Part shown: positions 17,199 to 26,017 of the stretch, in pieces
How the letters are laid out: each line of letters opens with the position of its first letter
Position numbering within the stretch: the first letter of the stretch is position 1
Assembly (NCBI GenBank): GCA_018608765.1
Contig: JABAYY010000081.1
Span: 1 to 37,973 of the forward strand
Length of the DNA: 37,973 nucleotides
Reading direction: 5' to 3'
Source: Flavobacteriaceae bacterium
GTDB taxonomy: Bacteria; Bacteroidota; Bacteroidia; Flavobacteriales; Flavobacteriaceae
Made by a program: the position numbers and the translations under genes
Notes under the pieces: generated by a model
Database searches by the model: none
The model's input: only the letters and a program-made list of their open reading frames with translations
Told to the model about the DNA's origin: nothing

Positions 17199-17214
17199 TG
17201 TTCCACGTGGAACA
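17199..17214. promoter_or_regulatory. parS-type centromere site TGTTCCACGTGGAACA
   Basis: A perfect 16-base palindrome matching the conserved parS consensus of chromosomal ParABS systems (TGTTnCACGTGnAACA). It lies 15 bases upstream of the mnmG start, in the mnmG/ybeY gap. In many bacteria parS sites cluster near oriC and gidA/mnmG. ParA and ParB genes are not in this window. Confidence 0.88.
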
Positions 17215-17229
17215 AATCATTTGCAAATG

Positions 17230-17237
17230 CAAATATA
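17230..17237 (-). promoter_or_regulatory. -7 element TATATTTG upstream of mnmG
   Basis: A perfect TAnnTTTG on the minus strand in the 67-base gap between ybeY and mnmG. It stands about 16 bases from the parS palindrome, which would fall around or just after the transcription start. No -33 TTG is evident. Confidence 0.5.
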
Positions 17238-17250
17238 ATACTTTAGAAAA

Positions 17251-17664
17251 TTAATTGACACGTTGTTGAAGATAGAACTCTTCTTTAGAGCGCATAATAA
17301 CCTCCTCTGAAGAGGATTTGTCTTTATAACCACAATAATGTAGTATTCCATGAGCCATAACCCTAGAGAGCTCTGTGTCGAAACTTTGATTGAATTCATG
17401 AGCGTTTTCACGAACGCGTTCTATAGAAATAAATATTTCGCCATGAATTTCTTTACCAACAGAGTAGTCAAAACTAATCACATCCGTAAGTGTGTCGTGG
17501 TTTAGAAACTCAACATTTAATTTGTGGAGGAAGGCGTCGTCACAAAACACTATAGAAACCTCTCCTTCGTTATGGTTTTCTTGTGAAATAATAGAACTGA
17601 GCCAAGAAGCTGTAGCGTCACGGCTGGAAATTTCAAAGGGTACTTCGGAAAGAAAACTAATCAT
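17251..17664 (-). CDS. ybeY: rRNA maturation endoribonuclease YbeY
   Basis: A metal-dependent RNase acting in 16S rRNA 3' end maturation and ribosome quality control. The 137-residue protein has the UPF0054 core: LNVEFLNHDTLTDVISFDY, then GEIFIS, then the metal motif HGILHYCGYKD (105-115). In most YbeY proteins this reads HGxLHxxGYxH; here the third ligand position is Asp (D115) rather than His, which I believe is common in Bacteroidota. Its start overlaps the end of the DUF4175 gene by 8 bases, implying translational coupling. Confidence 0.94.
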   Translation of the reverse strand: MISFLSEVPFEISSRDATASWLSSIISQENHNEGEVSIVFCDDAFLHKLNVEFLNHDTLTDVISFDYSVGKEIHGEIFISIERVRENAHEFNQSFDTELSRVMAHGILHYCGYKDKSSSEEVIMRSKEEFYLQQRVN

Positions 17665-20600
17665 TTTTTAATTTAAAATATTCTTGAACTTTTTGCTTAA
17701 ATTCTTGACGCAAAGGTAAGCTTTGTCGGTTCAATATTTCAATAGTGTTGAAATATTGTTTGATGGTTTCAACGCTTGCAGGGGGCGCCTGTGAACGCTC
17801 TGCTTTGCTGGTGTTTGAAACCCGCTTTGTATCTTCACCCTGCTGCTGAACAGCCTTTTCAAGTTTTAAAAGTTGATGTTTAAGAGCTTGCATTTTCTGT
17901 AAAGAAGCTTCTGTAATACCTTGATTTATAAGGTTTTGCTCTATTTTCTCCATAGAATCTAATAGTTTTTGACCCTCACCTCCAATGCCTTTTTTATCTA
18001 TCAAATCCTGTAAAGCGTTTCGCAACTCTTGCTGCTTTTTAAAAATCTCAAACAGTTCGCCGTTGTCTCCTTCAGGGTCTTCGCCTTGAAGACTTTGACG
18101 GCCTTGTGGCCCTTGTTTTCCGGGTCGACCCTCACTACCCTCTTGACCGTTTTCTCCACTCTTACCTTCTTGACCTTCTTTTTTAGACTCTCCTTCTCCT
18201 TTTTCTGAACCCTCTTGATCTCCTTCGGGGTTTTCACCTTTTTTACCGAGCTGTTTTTCCATTTGCTTGCTCAATGCTTCTTGACTCATAATAATGTCGG
18301 GGAGTTGCATTTCGCCTTTACCTTGTCCGGGTGCCATTTGCATCTGCATTTCCATATTATCTAGGGTATTGCTTAGCATGTCAGCTAGTTTATTAGTGGC
18401 TGTAACAGTAAATTGCTGGGTACCTATTGCTTCTCGGAAACTGTTTTCTGAGAGGAGCTCAAGACTCTTGTCAATATTAAAAAAAACTTCTGTGATCTCT
18501 TTGTTGATGGACTCAGAAATCATAGGTTGACGTAATGACAAAGAGAACAGACTGTCATCAACATGTTCAAAGTGTTCGCGTAAATTACTTTGCCTTACAA
18601 GACGCTTTGCATGCCCTGTAGTGTTTGTCGTGGAAGACTGAAAACGCTTCATAAGGGCTTCTTGATCAAACGAAAATAATAATAAATTATCCAAAATTTG
18701 ACGAAGTACTTCAATGTCTTCACTCATTTGCTGACCGCCACCACCACTCATTTGTTGAGCCATTTTCTGACCCATCTGTTGCATTTTTTGAGCTGCTTTC
18801 TTTTGGCTTTTTTGAGCTTTAGAGAGTTTTTCATTTTGATCTTGAGGATCGGAGGATTCTTCTTTGTCTCCTAAATTATCGCTTGCATTCTCTTGATCCC
18901 TCTCAATTGAATCTTCTAAGTTTGAGTCGTCAGGGAGCTCAAGGGGTTTGGACAAAGCGTCATTGTCTTTTCTTAACTTTTCTAGCGCTTCGGTTAGCTC
19001 CTTAAATTCTTTGCTTAGCTGGTCTTGAGCTGCTTTGGTGTTTTTATCTTCGGATTCTTCGGCTAATTGCAACTGTTCTTTAGATAGTTCGTCTAAGGTG
19101 TTTTGAAGCTGCTCTGCTTTTTTGGACACATAATAGCGCTTTGTTAACTCCAACAACTGTTCTAAGCTGCGTTGTTTGTTTTTGTTTTGCTTTGCCATTT
19201 TTTCTAATTTTTCGGCCAAGTCTTCTTTATTAATTTTCTCTGTGATTTTTTTTAATTCCTCCAATAGTTTTTCGTCCTTTTCTAAAGCTTCTTTTTGTGC
19301 TTCAAGCCTCTTTTCCAGTTGCTCCTTAAAAGGATCTTTTTCTTTGGATTTTTCGAACTGATTTAGATTCTCCTTCATTTTTTTATTGAAGTCTTTTAAC
19401 AGCTTATCTTGCGCCTGCTGGCGTTCTAAAAAAGATTTTAATTTTTGTTGATCGCTAAAATTAAGTTGTTCCTTTTCTTTTTGGTTTTGAGAAATTTCAT
19501 TGAGATTCTTGTCTTGTTCAGACAGGGTGTTCAATGCTTTTTGAAACGCAGTAGTGAGTTCGCTTTGCTCTTCTAATTGAAGCTCTTGAATAGTGTCTTC
19601 ACTCTTTGAGTTATAGTTAAAAACGCGGCTTCTATTGGATTTGTTTTTATGAAAGGGATCATTGTCGAAAACTTCAAAATAGAGCGCGTACGCCGTATCG
19701 TCTATAAGCTCTAAGTTAGACGGAAATATCTGTGTAAACTCTTGAAAAGTTGTGGCATTAGAAGGTAAAACAAATTCCTTAATATTGGTTATATCTGAGA
19801 CAGGATAATAAAAGAGCTTTAATGCGTTAATCCCATAGTCATCTGAGATTTGACCATAAAAATAAAGAGAAGCCTGATAAGTAGAATCTTGTTTCATTTC
19901 AACCTTTATAGCGGGCATCTGGTCTTTGATTGTTTGTAATGAAAACGAAAGGTTTTCATAGTTTTTGAGCTTGTCGTTACTTGTTTGGATGGTGTAGTTT
20001 AGCGTTTCAAAGACCTGTTTCTTAAACTGAAATTTTTGGTTGGACATCTCAAAAGACAAGCGCTTGTCTTTATAAGAAAATGCAACCGAGTCTGTAGCCT
20101 TGGTAATCAACTCCCATTTTAACTTGGTGCCTTCGGGGATTGTAGCATTTCCATTATTCACAATTTTTTGATCTGACTTTCCTGTATAAGAAGGAAAGTC
20201 CAAATACATGTCAAAGCTCAGCAAGACTGGGATGGGCAACACATTAAGGCGGTAGGGTTTAGAAACCACCTTCGCAGATTCCAACTTGAAATCTATAGGG
20301 ACTTTTGGCTGTGAGAAAACGTACTCAAAAACCCCTAATTTAGTTTGCTTTAAAATATATGCTTCTTGATTAAATACAATCTGAACAGACTCTGGAACAA
20401 CAGACCCCACGGTTTTGACGACTAGAGTAAAAGGAGTGTTTTCGACAGCTTCGAGAGTGGAATTAATGACAAAAAATTCGAAAGGTGCGGGCGGCGAATA
20501 AGCGGTGTTGTAATTAACAACTCGTTTTAGGCTATCGCTAAAAATCGCTTGTTTGCCAAATGCGATACACACAAAAAGGATGAGCACAGGAGTTGCCGCA

Positions 20601-21064
20601 TATCTTAAATATTTAAGGTTCTCAGAAAAGTTAACGGCACTTTTGAAGGAAATAAGACTTAAATTATTAGATTTTTGTTCGATACTTGCTAAAAGAAATT
20701 CGGTGTGTTCCGATTGTTGATTGAGCTGAAGAACATTTAAAAGTTTGTCTTTTACTTCTGGAAAATGATCTCCGACAATTTTAGAAGCGGTTTCAAAGTC
20801 AATACCTTTTTGAATCTTAAAATACTTAGCGAGGGGGATGAAAATAAAACCATAAAACAGCACAGCTTCAAAACCAAAAACACACCAAAACAAAAGCAAG
20901 CGACCGGTAGAGCCAAGCCAAAAGAAATGCTCAATACTCAAAAGTAATAATGCGTAAAGCAATCCAGTCGCAAAAAACAATAGCAACCCTTTCAAAAGAG
21001 CACTTAGGTAATAGCGCCTGATGAAGTGTTTTAATTTTTGTTCTATAATTTGAAAGCTGTTCAA
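17657..21064 (-). CDS. DUF4175 family large membrane protein
   Basis: An 1135-residue protein of the DUF4175 family, with no known function. Two membrane helices are at about 22-45 and 55-80, and a third at about 151-172. A large beta-rich periplasmic region of roughly 350 residues follows. After that comes a long Lys/Glu/Gln-rich coiled-coil section (about 520-760). A low-complexity Gly/Glu/Gln/Lys stretch with frequent glycines, at about 910-1005, is collagen-like in feel. The C-terminus is again helical. It heads the DUF4175-ybeY-mnmG run, and the 8-base overlap with ybeY suggests one mRNA. A weak -7 match (TAATTTTA, 21086-21093) precedes it. Confidence 0.85.
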   Translation of the reverse strand: MNSFQIIEQKLKHFIRRYYLSALLKGLLLFFATGLLYALLLLSIEHFFWLGSTGRLLLFWCVFGFEAVLFYGFIFIPLAKYFKIQKGIDFETASKIVGDHFPEVKDKLLNVLQLNQQSEHTEFLLASIEQKSNNLSLISFKSAVNFSENLKYLRYAATPVLILFVCIAFGKQAIFSDSLKRVVNYNTAYSPPAPFEFFVINSTLEAVENTPFTLVVKTVGSVVPESVQIVFNQEAYILKQTKLGVFEYVFSQPKVPIDFKLESAKVVSKPYRLNVLPIPVLLSFDMYLDFPSYTGKSDQKIVNNGNATIPEGTKLKWELITKATDSVAFSYKDKRLSFEMSNQKFQFKKQVFETLNYTIQTSNDKLKNYENLSFSLQTIKDQMPAIKVEMKQDSTYQASLYFYGQISDDYGINALKLFYYPVSDITNIKEFVLPSNATTFQEFTQIFPSNLELIDDTAYALYFEVFDNDPFHKNKSNRSRVFNYNSKSEDTIQELQLEEQSELTTAFQKALNTLSEQDKNLNEISQNQKEKEQLNFSDQQKLKSFLERQQAQDKLLKDFNKKMKENLNQFEKSKEKDPFKEQLEKRLEAQKEALEKDEKLLEELKKITEKINKEDLAEKLEKMAKQNKNKQRSLEQLLELTKRYYVSKKAEQLQNTLDELSKEQLQLAEESEDKNTKAAQDQLSKEFKELTEALEKLRKDNDALSKPLELPDDSNLEDSIERDQENASDNLGDKEESSDPQDQNEKLSKAQKSQKKAAQKMQQMGQKMAQQMSGGGGQQMSEDIEVLRQILDNLLLFSFDQEALMKRFQSSTTNTTGHAKRLVRQSNLREHFEHVDDSLFSLSLRQPMISESINKEITEVFFNIDKSLELLSENSFREAIGTQQFTVTATNKLADMLSNTLDNMEMQMQMAPGQGKGEMQLPDIIMSQEALSKQMEKQLGKKGENPEGDQEGSEKGEGESKKEGQEGKSGENGQEGSEGRPGKQGPQGRQSLQGEDPEGDNGELFEIFKKQQELRNALQDLIDKKGIGGEGQKLLDSMEKIEQNLINQGITEASLQKMQALKHQLLKLEKAVQQQGEDTKRVSNTSKAERSQAPPASVETIKQYFNTIEILNRQSLPLRQEFKQKVQEYFKLKND

Positions 21065-21314
21065 CTGAGGTTTGATTTAAGAAACTAAAATTACAATAAT
21101 AATCCATATGAAAGGGCTCTTTTTTGGATAGCTCAAAAAAAACTATAAGTTTAACACTGATTTTGATCCCAAGTCTAAATCTTCAAAAGCAACTTAACCG
21201 AAGTTTTAGCGATTATTTTATTTGAATTTTAGGTGAACCTTGGGAAACCAGAGTGACACAATACATGCCAATTTGGGATGTATTATTGAACAAAACACTG
21301 ATTATAATGGAAAT

Positions 21315-22290
21315 ATGAACATTGATGTTCAAGAATTAGAGAGATTATATAAAAATAATTCGCACAAGAGTATTATAAAAAAACTCACTGAATCAAATTC
21401 TAATAATTTACCTTTTGAAATAAAATTGCATTTTGCAAGAGCTTACATTAATGAATCTCATTATGATGATGCAATAGTACTTTTAAATAGCGAAGTTGAT
21501 AAAGGAGAAAATGACGTCTTCTGGAATTATCTTCTTTGTTATGCTTACTATCAGAAAGGTAATTTTTCTGCCTATTCCCCAGATGATATTGATTTGCAAA
21601 AAGAACAATTAGAATTTTATGAAATAGCAAAGAAGTATAATGACCAAGGCTTGAACTTAGATAAATCTCACGAAAGACTTACTTTTTTAAAACCTTTTAT
21701 TAATACGTATTTAGGAAACTCTCAAAAAGCTTTAAAGCGGGCAATGAGACCAAAACCTGTAAAAGTCAAAATTACAAAAGAGGAATATGAAAGAAAATAT
21801 TCAAAAATTTTTGATGATTATTTTGATAAAATTAGTTCAGATACACTAAAATTACACCGCACAGCCGATTCTTGGAATTGGGATGAAGATTACAAGTATC
21901 TATTTATTATAGCGAAGAATAAAAATACAGATTTAGGAACAGCCCTTATGCTTTTTTGGCAAGGACAACCACTTGATTATTGGCTTCCATATACTTCTGT
22001 TATAGAGGTAGAAGAACAGAATAAAAAAGCATATGAATTATTTAGAGTTGCTGTGCCAAAATATTACTAGCAATTTTTACACAAGAGGTAGCGTAGCGTA
22101 TAATCCGAAAAGTGACAGTGGAACAAATTGGACAGAAGAGTATAACGAGCAAAATAACTCAAAGGAGTTGGAGACTATATTTTTTCAGAAAACAGAAGGT
22201 AAAAAAATAAAAAGTATCTATACAGAAGGCTTTCCTGATGGAGTGTGGAATAAGGTTGATAAATTAGATGAGCGATTTTACTACAAATAA
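21315..22290 (+). pseudogene. DUF4274-domain gene split by an apparent +1 frameshift
   Basis: The first frame encodes about 251 residues from the ATG at 21315 and stops at 22070. A TTG at 21240 would add 25 residues but looks less likely. A second frame, open from before 22033 to 22290, continues the protein sensibly (SNFYTRG..., GTNWTEEYN) from about 22069. The N-terminal part has TPR-like helices (LHFARAYINESHYDDAIVLL). A DUF4274 core at about 180-215 reads LHRTADSWNWDED and DLGTALMLFW. The shift lies near the TAC-TAG-C at 22065-22071 and looks like one inserted base. Base use is visibly more AT-rich than in the neighbours. It could be a dead gene, a sequencing error or, less likely, recoding. 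DUF4274 function is unknown; such genes often occur in accessory clusters. Confidence 0.65.
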
Positions 22291-22425
22291 ACTGGTTACA
22301 ACACAATGTATAAGTAATAGCGGATTGAGTGCTAACTCGAACTGTTTTTCATTTAATTATAGTATAATTTGAGCCGAAAAGTAGTCGAATAAAACCGCTA
22401 CTACTCATACACAAAACCGTTAGCT
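22291..22425. repeat. Long imperfect hairpin, attC-like cassette end
   Basis: An 18-base arm at 22306-22323 pairs with 22395-22412: 15 Watson-Crick pairs plus three A/C mismatches, which become G-T/G-U wobble pairs on the minus strand, so the bottom strand folds fully. An outer GGTT/AACC pair (22294-22297 with 22415-22418) extends it, and the element ends in CCGTTAGC, close to the integron GTTRRRY box. The loop includes AATTATAgTATAATT (22355-22369). It lies directly after the broken DUF4274 gene, as attC sites follow their cassette gene. No integrase gene is in the window, so attC identity is an inference. Confidence 0.45.
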
Positions 22426-22512
22426 AAACACAAAAGTTTAAAAAAAACACCCGCCTTGAAAAACTCTTAAATACTCGTTGATTTAAGCAGATCAAAAACG
22501 CCGGCTATTTCT

Positions 22513-22543
22513 TTGGGGAATGCGTTCAGCAATTCTATCTTTG
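22513..22543 (+). promoter_or_regulatory. Promoter of gltX (TTG, 20-base spacer, TATCTTTG)
   Basis: The best complete Bacteroidota promoter in the window: TTG at 22513-22515, a 20-base spacer, and a perfect TATCTTTG at 22536-22543, 18 bases before the gltX ATG. Its position downstream of the hairpin shows gltX does not depend on read-through from the DUF4274 gene. Confidence 0.75.
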
Positions 22544-22561
22544 TGGCACTAATACAAGACC

Positions 22562-24079
22562 ATGAATACACCGATTCGCGTACGATTTGCACCAAGCCCT
22601 ACAGGGCCACTCCATATTGGAGGAGTTCGAACTGCTCTTTTTAATTATCTATTTGCTAAAAAACACGGCGGGACTTTTGTGCTTCGTATCGAAGATACCG
22701 ATCAAAAACGCTATGTTGACAGTGCTGAAGACTATATAACAAACGCACTCAACTGGTGCAACATTCCTTTTGATGAAGGCCCCGGAAAAGACGGTGGTTT
22801 TGGTCCGTACAGACAAAGTGAGCGCAAGCATTTGTACAGGCAATATGTAGATTTACTGATTGAAAACAACAAAGCCTATTATGCTTTTGACACGGCTGAG
22901 GCACTGGACGAAGAGCGCAAAAACCACGAAGCAAAGGGCAAAACCTTTATCTATAACTGGCATAACAGAACCCGAGGCAGACTCATAAATTCATTGGTCT
23001 TATCCAAAGAAGAAGTCGCTGAAAAGATAGCAAATGGCGAGGATTATGTCGTACGGTTTTTAGCACCTCAAGATGAAACTCTGGAGCTTACCGACTTGAT
23101 TAGAGGCACAATAAAAATTGACACCAATACCCTTGACGATAAAGTATTGTTCAAATCAGATGGCATGCCCACCTATCACCTTGCCAATGTCGTAGATGAT
23201 TATTTAATGAAAATATCACACGTCATTCGTGGAGAAGAGTGGTTGCCTTCCTTAGCGCTGCACCAATTACTTTACAATGCGTTTGGGTGGGAAGCACCTG
23301 AATTTGCGCACTTGCCCCTCATATTAAAACCAACGGGAAAAGGAAAGCTAAGCAAGCGCGATGGCGATAAGCTAGGATTTCCAGTATTTCCATTAAATTG
23401 GGAAGATTCTGCAACCAACAGTGTGTCAAAAGGCTACAAAGAAAGCGGCTACTTTCCGGAAGCTGTGGTCAATTTCTTAGCTTTCTTAGGCTGGAATCCT
23501 GGTACAGAACAAGAACTTTTTTCATTAAGTGAACTCGTTGAAGCCTTTGATTTAAAAAATGTCAATAAGGCCGGCGCACGCTTTGACCCAGATAAGACAA
23601 AATGGTTTAACCACCAATACATGCAAAAGGCAACAGTTGAAACATTAACCGAAACATTTATAAACACAACGCCAGGGCTTGAGTCTATTGACCCTGGTTA
23701 TGTAGAGCTTACTGTAAACCTCATCAAAGAACGCGCAACCTTCCCATCAGAGTTTTGGGGATTGAGTCATTACTTTTTTGAGGCCCCTGAAAATTTCGCA
23801 GAGGCAGCACTTAAAAAAGCCTGGAAAGAACATTCTAAAGATTTAATGATTCAACTAATTAGCGAACTTGAAGCCGCTGACGACACTAGTGTAGACACCC
23901 TTCAAGCCGCCGTAAAAGGATGGATCACCAAAAACGAAATCGGCTTTGGGAAAATAATGATGCCATTAAGGGTGGCGCTTGTAGGCGCACTAGAGGGTGT
24001 TGATGTTTTTGACATCATCTATCTGATAGGAAAAACCGAAACAATCAAACGGATTCAATCCCTCATTGACCGTCATTAA
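22562..24079 (+). CDS. gltX: Glutamyl-tRNA synthetase
   Basis: A class I aminoacyl-tRNA synthetase charging tRNA-Glu. The 505-residue protein has the ATP-binding signature PSPTGPLHIGG (11-21), the RIEDTDQKR segment (42-50), and KLSKR (262-266) in the KMSKS loop. The anticodon-binding helical domain occupies the C-terminal third. The length is typical of bacterial GluRS. It has its own promoter and is followed after 71 bases by lepA, which has a further promoter. I see nothing to suggest a GlnRS or a truncated tRNA-modifying paralogue. Confidence 0.97.
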   Translation: MNTPIRVRFAPSPTGPLHIGGVRTALFNYLFAKKHGGTFVLRIEDTDQKRYVDSAEDYITNALNWCNIPFDEGPGKDGGFGPYRQSERKHLYRQYVDLLIENNKAYYAFDTAEALDEERKNHEAKGKTFIYNWHNRTRGRLINSLVLSKEEVAEKIANGEDYVVRFLAPQDETLELTDLIRGTIKIDTNTLDDKVLFKSDGMPTYHLANVVDDYLMKISHVIRGEEWLPSLALHQLLYNAFGWEAPEFAHLPLILKPTGKGKLSKRDGDKLGFPVFPLNWEDSATNSVSKGYKESGYFPEAVVNFLAFLGWNPGTEQELFSLSELVEAFDLKNVNKAGARFDPDKTKWFNHQYMQKATVETLTETFINTTPGLESIDPGYVELTVNLIKERATFPSEFWGLSHYFFEAPENFAEAALKKAWKEHSKDLMIQLISELEAADDTSVDTLQAAVKGWITKNEIGFGKIMMPLRVALVGALEGVDVFDIIYLIGKTETIKRIQSLIDRH

Positions 24080-24099
24080 TTAATCTGAATATTGTGTGG

Positions 24100-24117
24100 T
24101 AAATTTGATTACTTTTG
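24100..24117 (+). promoter_or_regulatory. Two overlapping -7 elements upstream of lepA
   Basis: TAAATTTG (24100-24107) and TACTTTTG (24110-24117) both match TAnnTTTG perfectly in the 71-base gltX-lepA gap. A TTG at 24092-24094 is 15 bases from the second, shorter than usual spacing. At least one is likely to serve lepA. Confidence 0.5.
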
Positions 24118-24150
24118 CCTTTGCATACAACGCATCTTGAACTAGAGTAA

Positions 24151-25947
24151 ATGAAGCATATTAGAAACTTTTGTATCATCGCCCATATTGACCACGGTAA
24201 AAGCACCTTGGCAGATCGTTTGTTGGACTTTACTGGAGCAGTTACTGAGCGCGAAAAGCAAAGCCAATTACTCGACTCGATGGATTTGGAACGCGAACGC
24301 GGAATTACGATCAAGTCGCATGCAATTCAAATGGACTACACCTATAAAGGGCAAGAATACACTTTAAATTTAATTGACACTCCTGGTCATGTTGATTTTA
24401 GCTATGAGGTCTCTCGATCGATTGCTGCTTGTGAAGGGGCGCTATTGATTGTCGATGCCGCACAAAGCATACAAGCACAAACCATTTCAAACTTATACTT
24501 GGCACTGGAAAATGATTTAGAAATTATTCCCGTTTTAAATAAAGTTGATTTACCAAGTGCAAACCCCGAAGAGGTGACAGATGATATTGTGGAGCTTCTG
24601 GGGTGTGATCCTTCAGAAGTCATTCCTGCAAGTGCTAAAACAGGTATTGGAATTGAAGCAATTTTAACGGCTATAATAGAAACGATTCCACCACCAAAAG
24701 GGGATCCTGAAGCTCCTTTACAAGCGCTTGTTTTTGATTCCGTTTACAACTCGTTTAGAGGGGTTGAAACGTATTTTAAAATCGTTAATGGGAGTATTAA
24801 AAAAAACCAACAGGTAAAATTTATAGCCACTGGAAAAGTATATGGAGCCGATGAGGTGGGAACACTGAATCTAACCCAAACACCAAAAAAAGAAATTAAA
24901 ACCGGCGATGTTGGATACCTAATAACAGGCATAAAAGATGCTCGCGAAGTTAAAGTTGGGGATACCATTACAGATGCAAAATACCCAACAACCGAAGCAG
25001 TCGAAGGGTTTGAAGATGTGAAGCCAATGGTTTTTGCAGGATTGTATCCTGTAGATACCGAAGAATACGAAGAATTGCGTGCCTCTATGGAAAAACTCCA
25101 ACTGAACGACGCTTCCTTGGTATTTCAAGCTGAAAGTTCCGCTGCCTTAGGGTTTGGATTTAGATGTGGATTTTTAGGAATGTTGCATTTAGAAATTATC
25201 CAGGAACGCTTAGAACGTGAATTTAATATGACGGTAATAACAACCGTTCCCAATGTGTCTTACCACGCTTTTACCAGAAAAGATCCTGATACCGTTGTAA
25301 TACTCAACAATCCAACAGATTTACCAGATCCATCTGGACTGGACCGAATTGAGGAGCCTTACATTAAGGCTTCTATCATTACAAAGTCTGATTTTGTTGG
25401 AAATGTCATGTCGTTATGTATTGAAAAACGTGGACAAATTACAAGCCAAAATTACTTAACGCCAGAACGTGTAGAGTTAACCTTTGATATGCCATTAGCT
25501 GAAATTGTATTTGATTTTTATGACCGATTAAAAACTGTTTCTAAAGGCTATGCATCGTTTGATTATTCACCTATCGGGATGCGAGTTTCAAAACTCGTCA
25601 GGGTTGATGTGTTACTAAACGGACAAACTGTAGATGCGCTTTCGGCTCTAATCCACATAGATAATTCGGTGACTATTGGTAAAAAAATGTGTGCCAAACT
25701 AAAAGAGCTTATTCCGAGACAACAGTTTGATATTCCTATTCAGGCTGCAATTGGTGCGAAAATTATTTCGAGAGAGACCGTAAAAGCCGTCCGTAAGGAT
25801 GTCACCGCCAAGTGTTACGGTGGAGATATATCCAGAAAACGAAAGCTTTTAGAAAATCAGAAAAAAGGTAAAAAACGTATGCGTCAAGTAGGGAGTGTTG
25901 AAATCCCACAAGAGGCATTTATGGCTGTCCTAAAGCTTAACGATTAA
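24151..25947 (+). CDS. lepA: Elongation factor 4 (LepA GTPase)
   Basis: A ribosome-bound translational GTPase implicated in back-translocation and in 30S biogenesis. The 598-residue length is standard. The G1 motif AHIDHGKST (11-19), the switch I region RERGITIKS, the G3 motif DTPGH (76-80) and the G4 motif NKVD are intact. The LepA-specific C-terminal domain with [23 protein letters not shown] is present, which separates it from EF-G. It is on the plus strand after gltX; the next gene starts 70 bases later. Confidence 0.98.
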   Translation: MKHIRNFCIIAHIDHGKSTLADRLLDFTGAVTEREKQSQLLDSMDLERERGITIKSHAIQMDYTYKGQEYTLNLIDTPGHVDFSYEVSRSIAACEGALLIVDAAQSIQAQTISNLYLALENDLEIIPVLNKVDLPSANPEEVTDDIVELLGCDPSEVIPASAKTGIGIEAILTAIIETIPPPKGDPEAPLQALVFDSVYNSFRGVETYFKIVNGSIKKNQQVKFIATGKVYGADEVGTLNLTQTPKKEIKTGDVGYLITGIKDAREVKVGDTITDAKYPTTEAVEGFEDVKPMVFAGLYPVDTEEYEELRASMEKLQLNDASLVFQAESSAALGFGFRCGFLGMLHLEIIQERLEREFNMTVITTVPNVSYHAFTRKDPDTVVILNNPTDLPDPSGLDRIEEPYIKASIITKSDFVGNVMSLCIEKRGQITSQNYLTPERVELTFDMPLAEIVFDFYDRLKTVSKGYASFDYSPIGMRVSKLVRVDVLLNGQTVDALSALIHIDNSVTIGKKMCAKLKELIPRQQFDIPIQAAIGAKIISRETVKAVRKDVTAKCYGGDISRKRKLLENQKKGKKRMRQVGSVEIPQEAFMAVLKLND

Positions 25948-26017
25948 ACTAATTTTAGGTTTTTATATTTTTAAAGAAAGTCTTATATTTCAGGATAATC
26001 TTTAAACATAAAATTGA

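Noticed and set aside
18001-18240. Repetitive Gly/Glu codon stretch that looks like a tandem repeat or CRISPR-like array
   Set aside because: The units are irregular, in frame with the DUF4175 protein and without constant repeats and spacers. It is low-complexity coding sequence.
21086-21093. TAATTTTA as promoter of the DUF4175 gene
   Set aside because: One mismatch to TAnnTTTG at the final G and no -33 element; too weak in AT-rich DNA to list as a feature.
21240-21314. TTG at 21240 as start of the DUF4274 gene
   Set aside because: The ATG at 21315 gives a more usual start, and the extra 25 residues show no conserved feature; kept only as an alternative.
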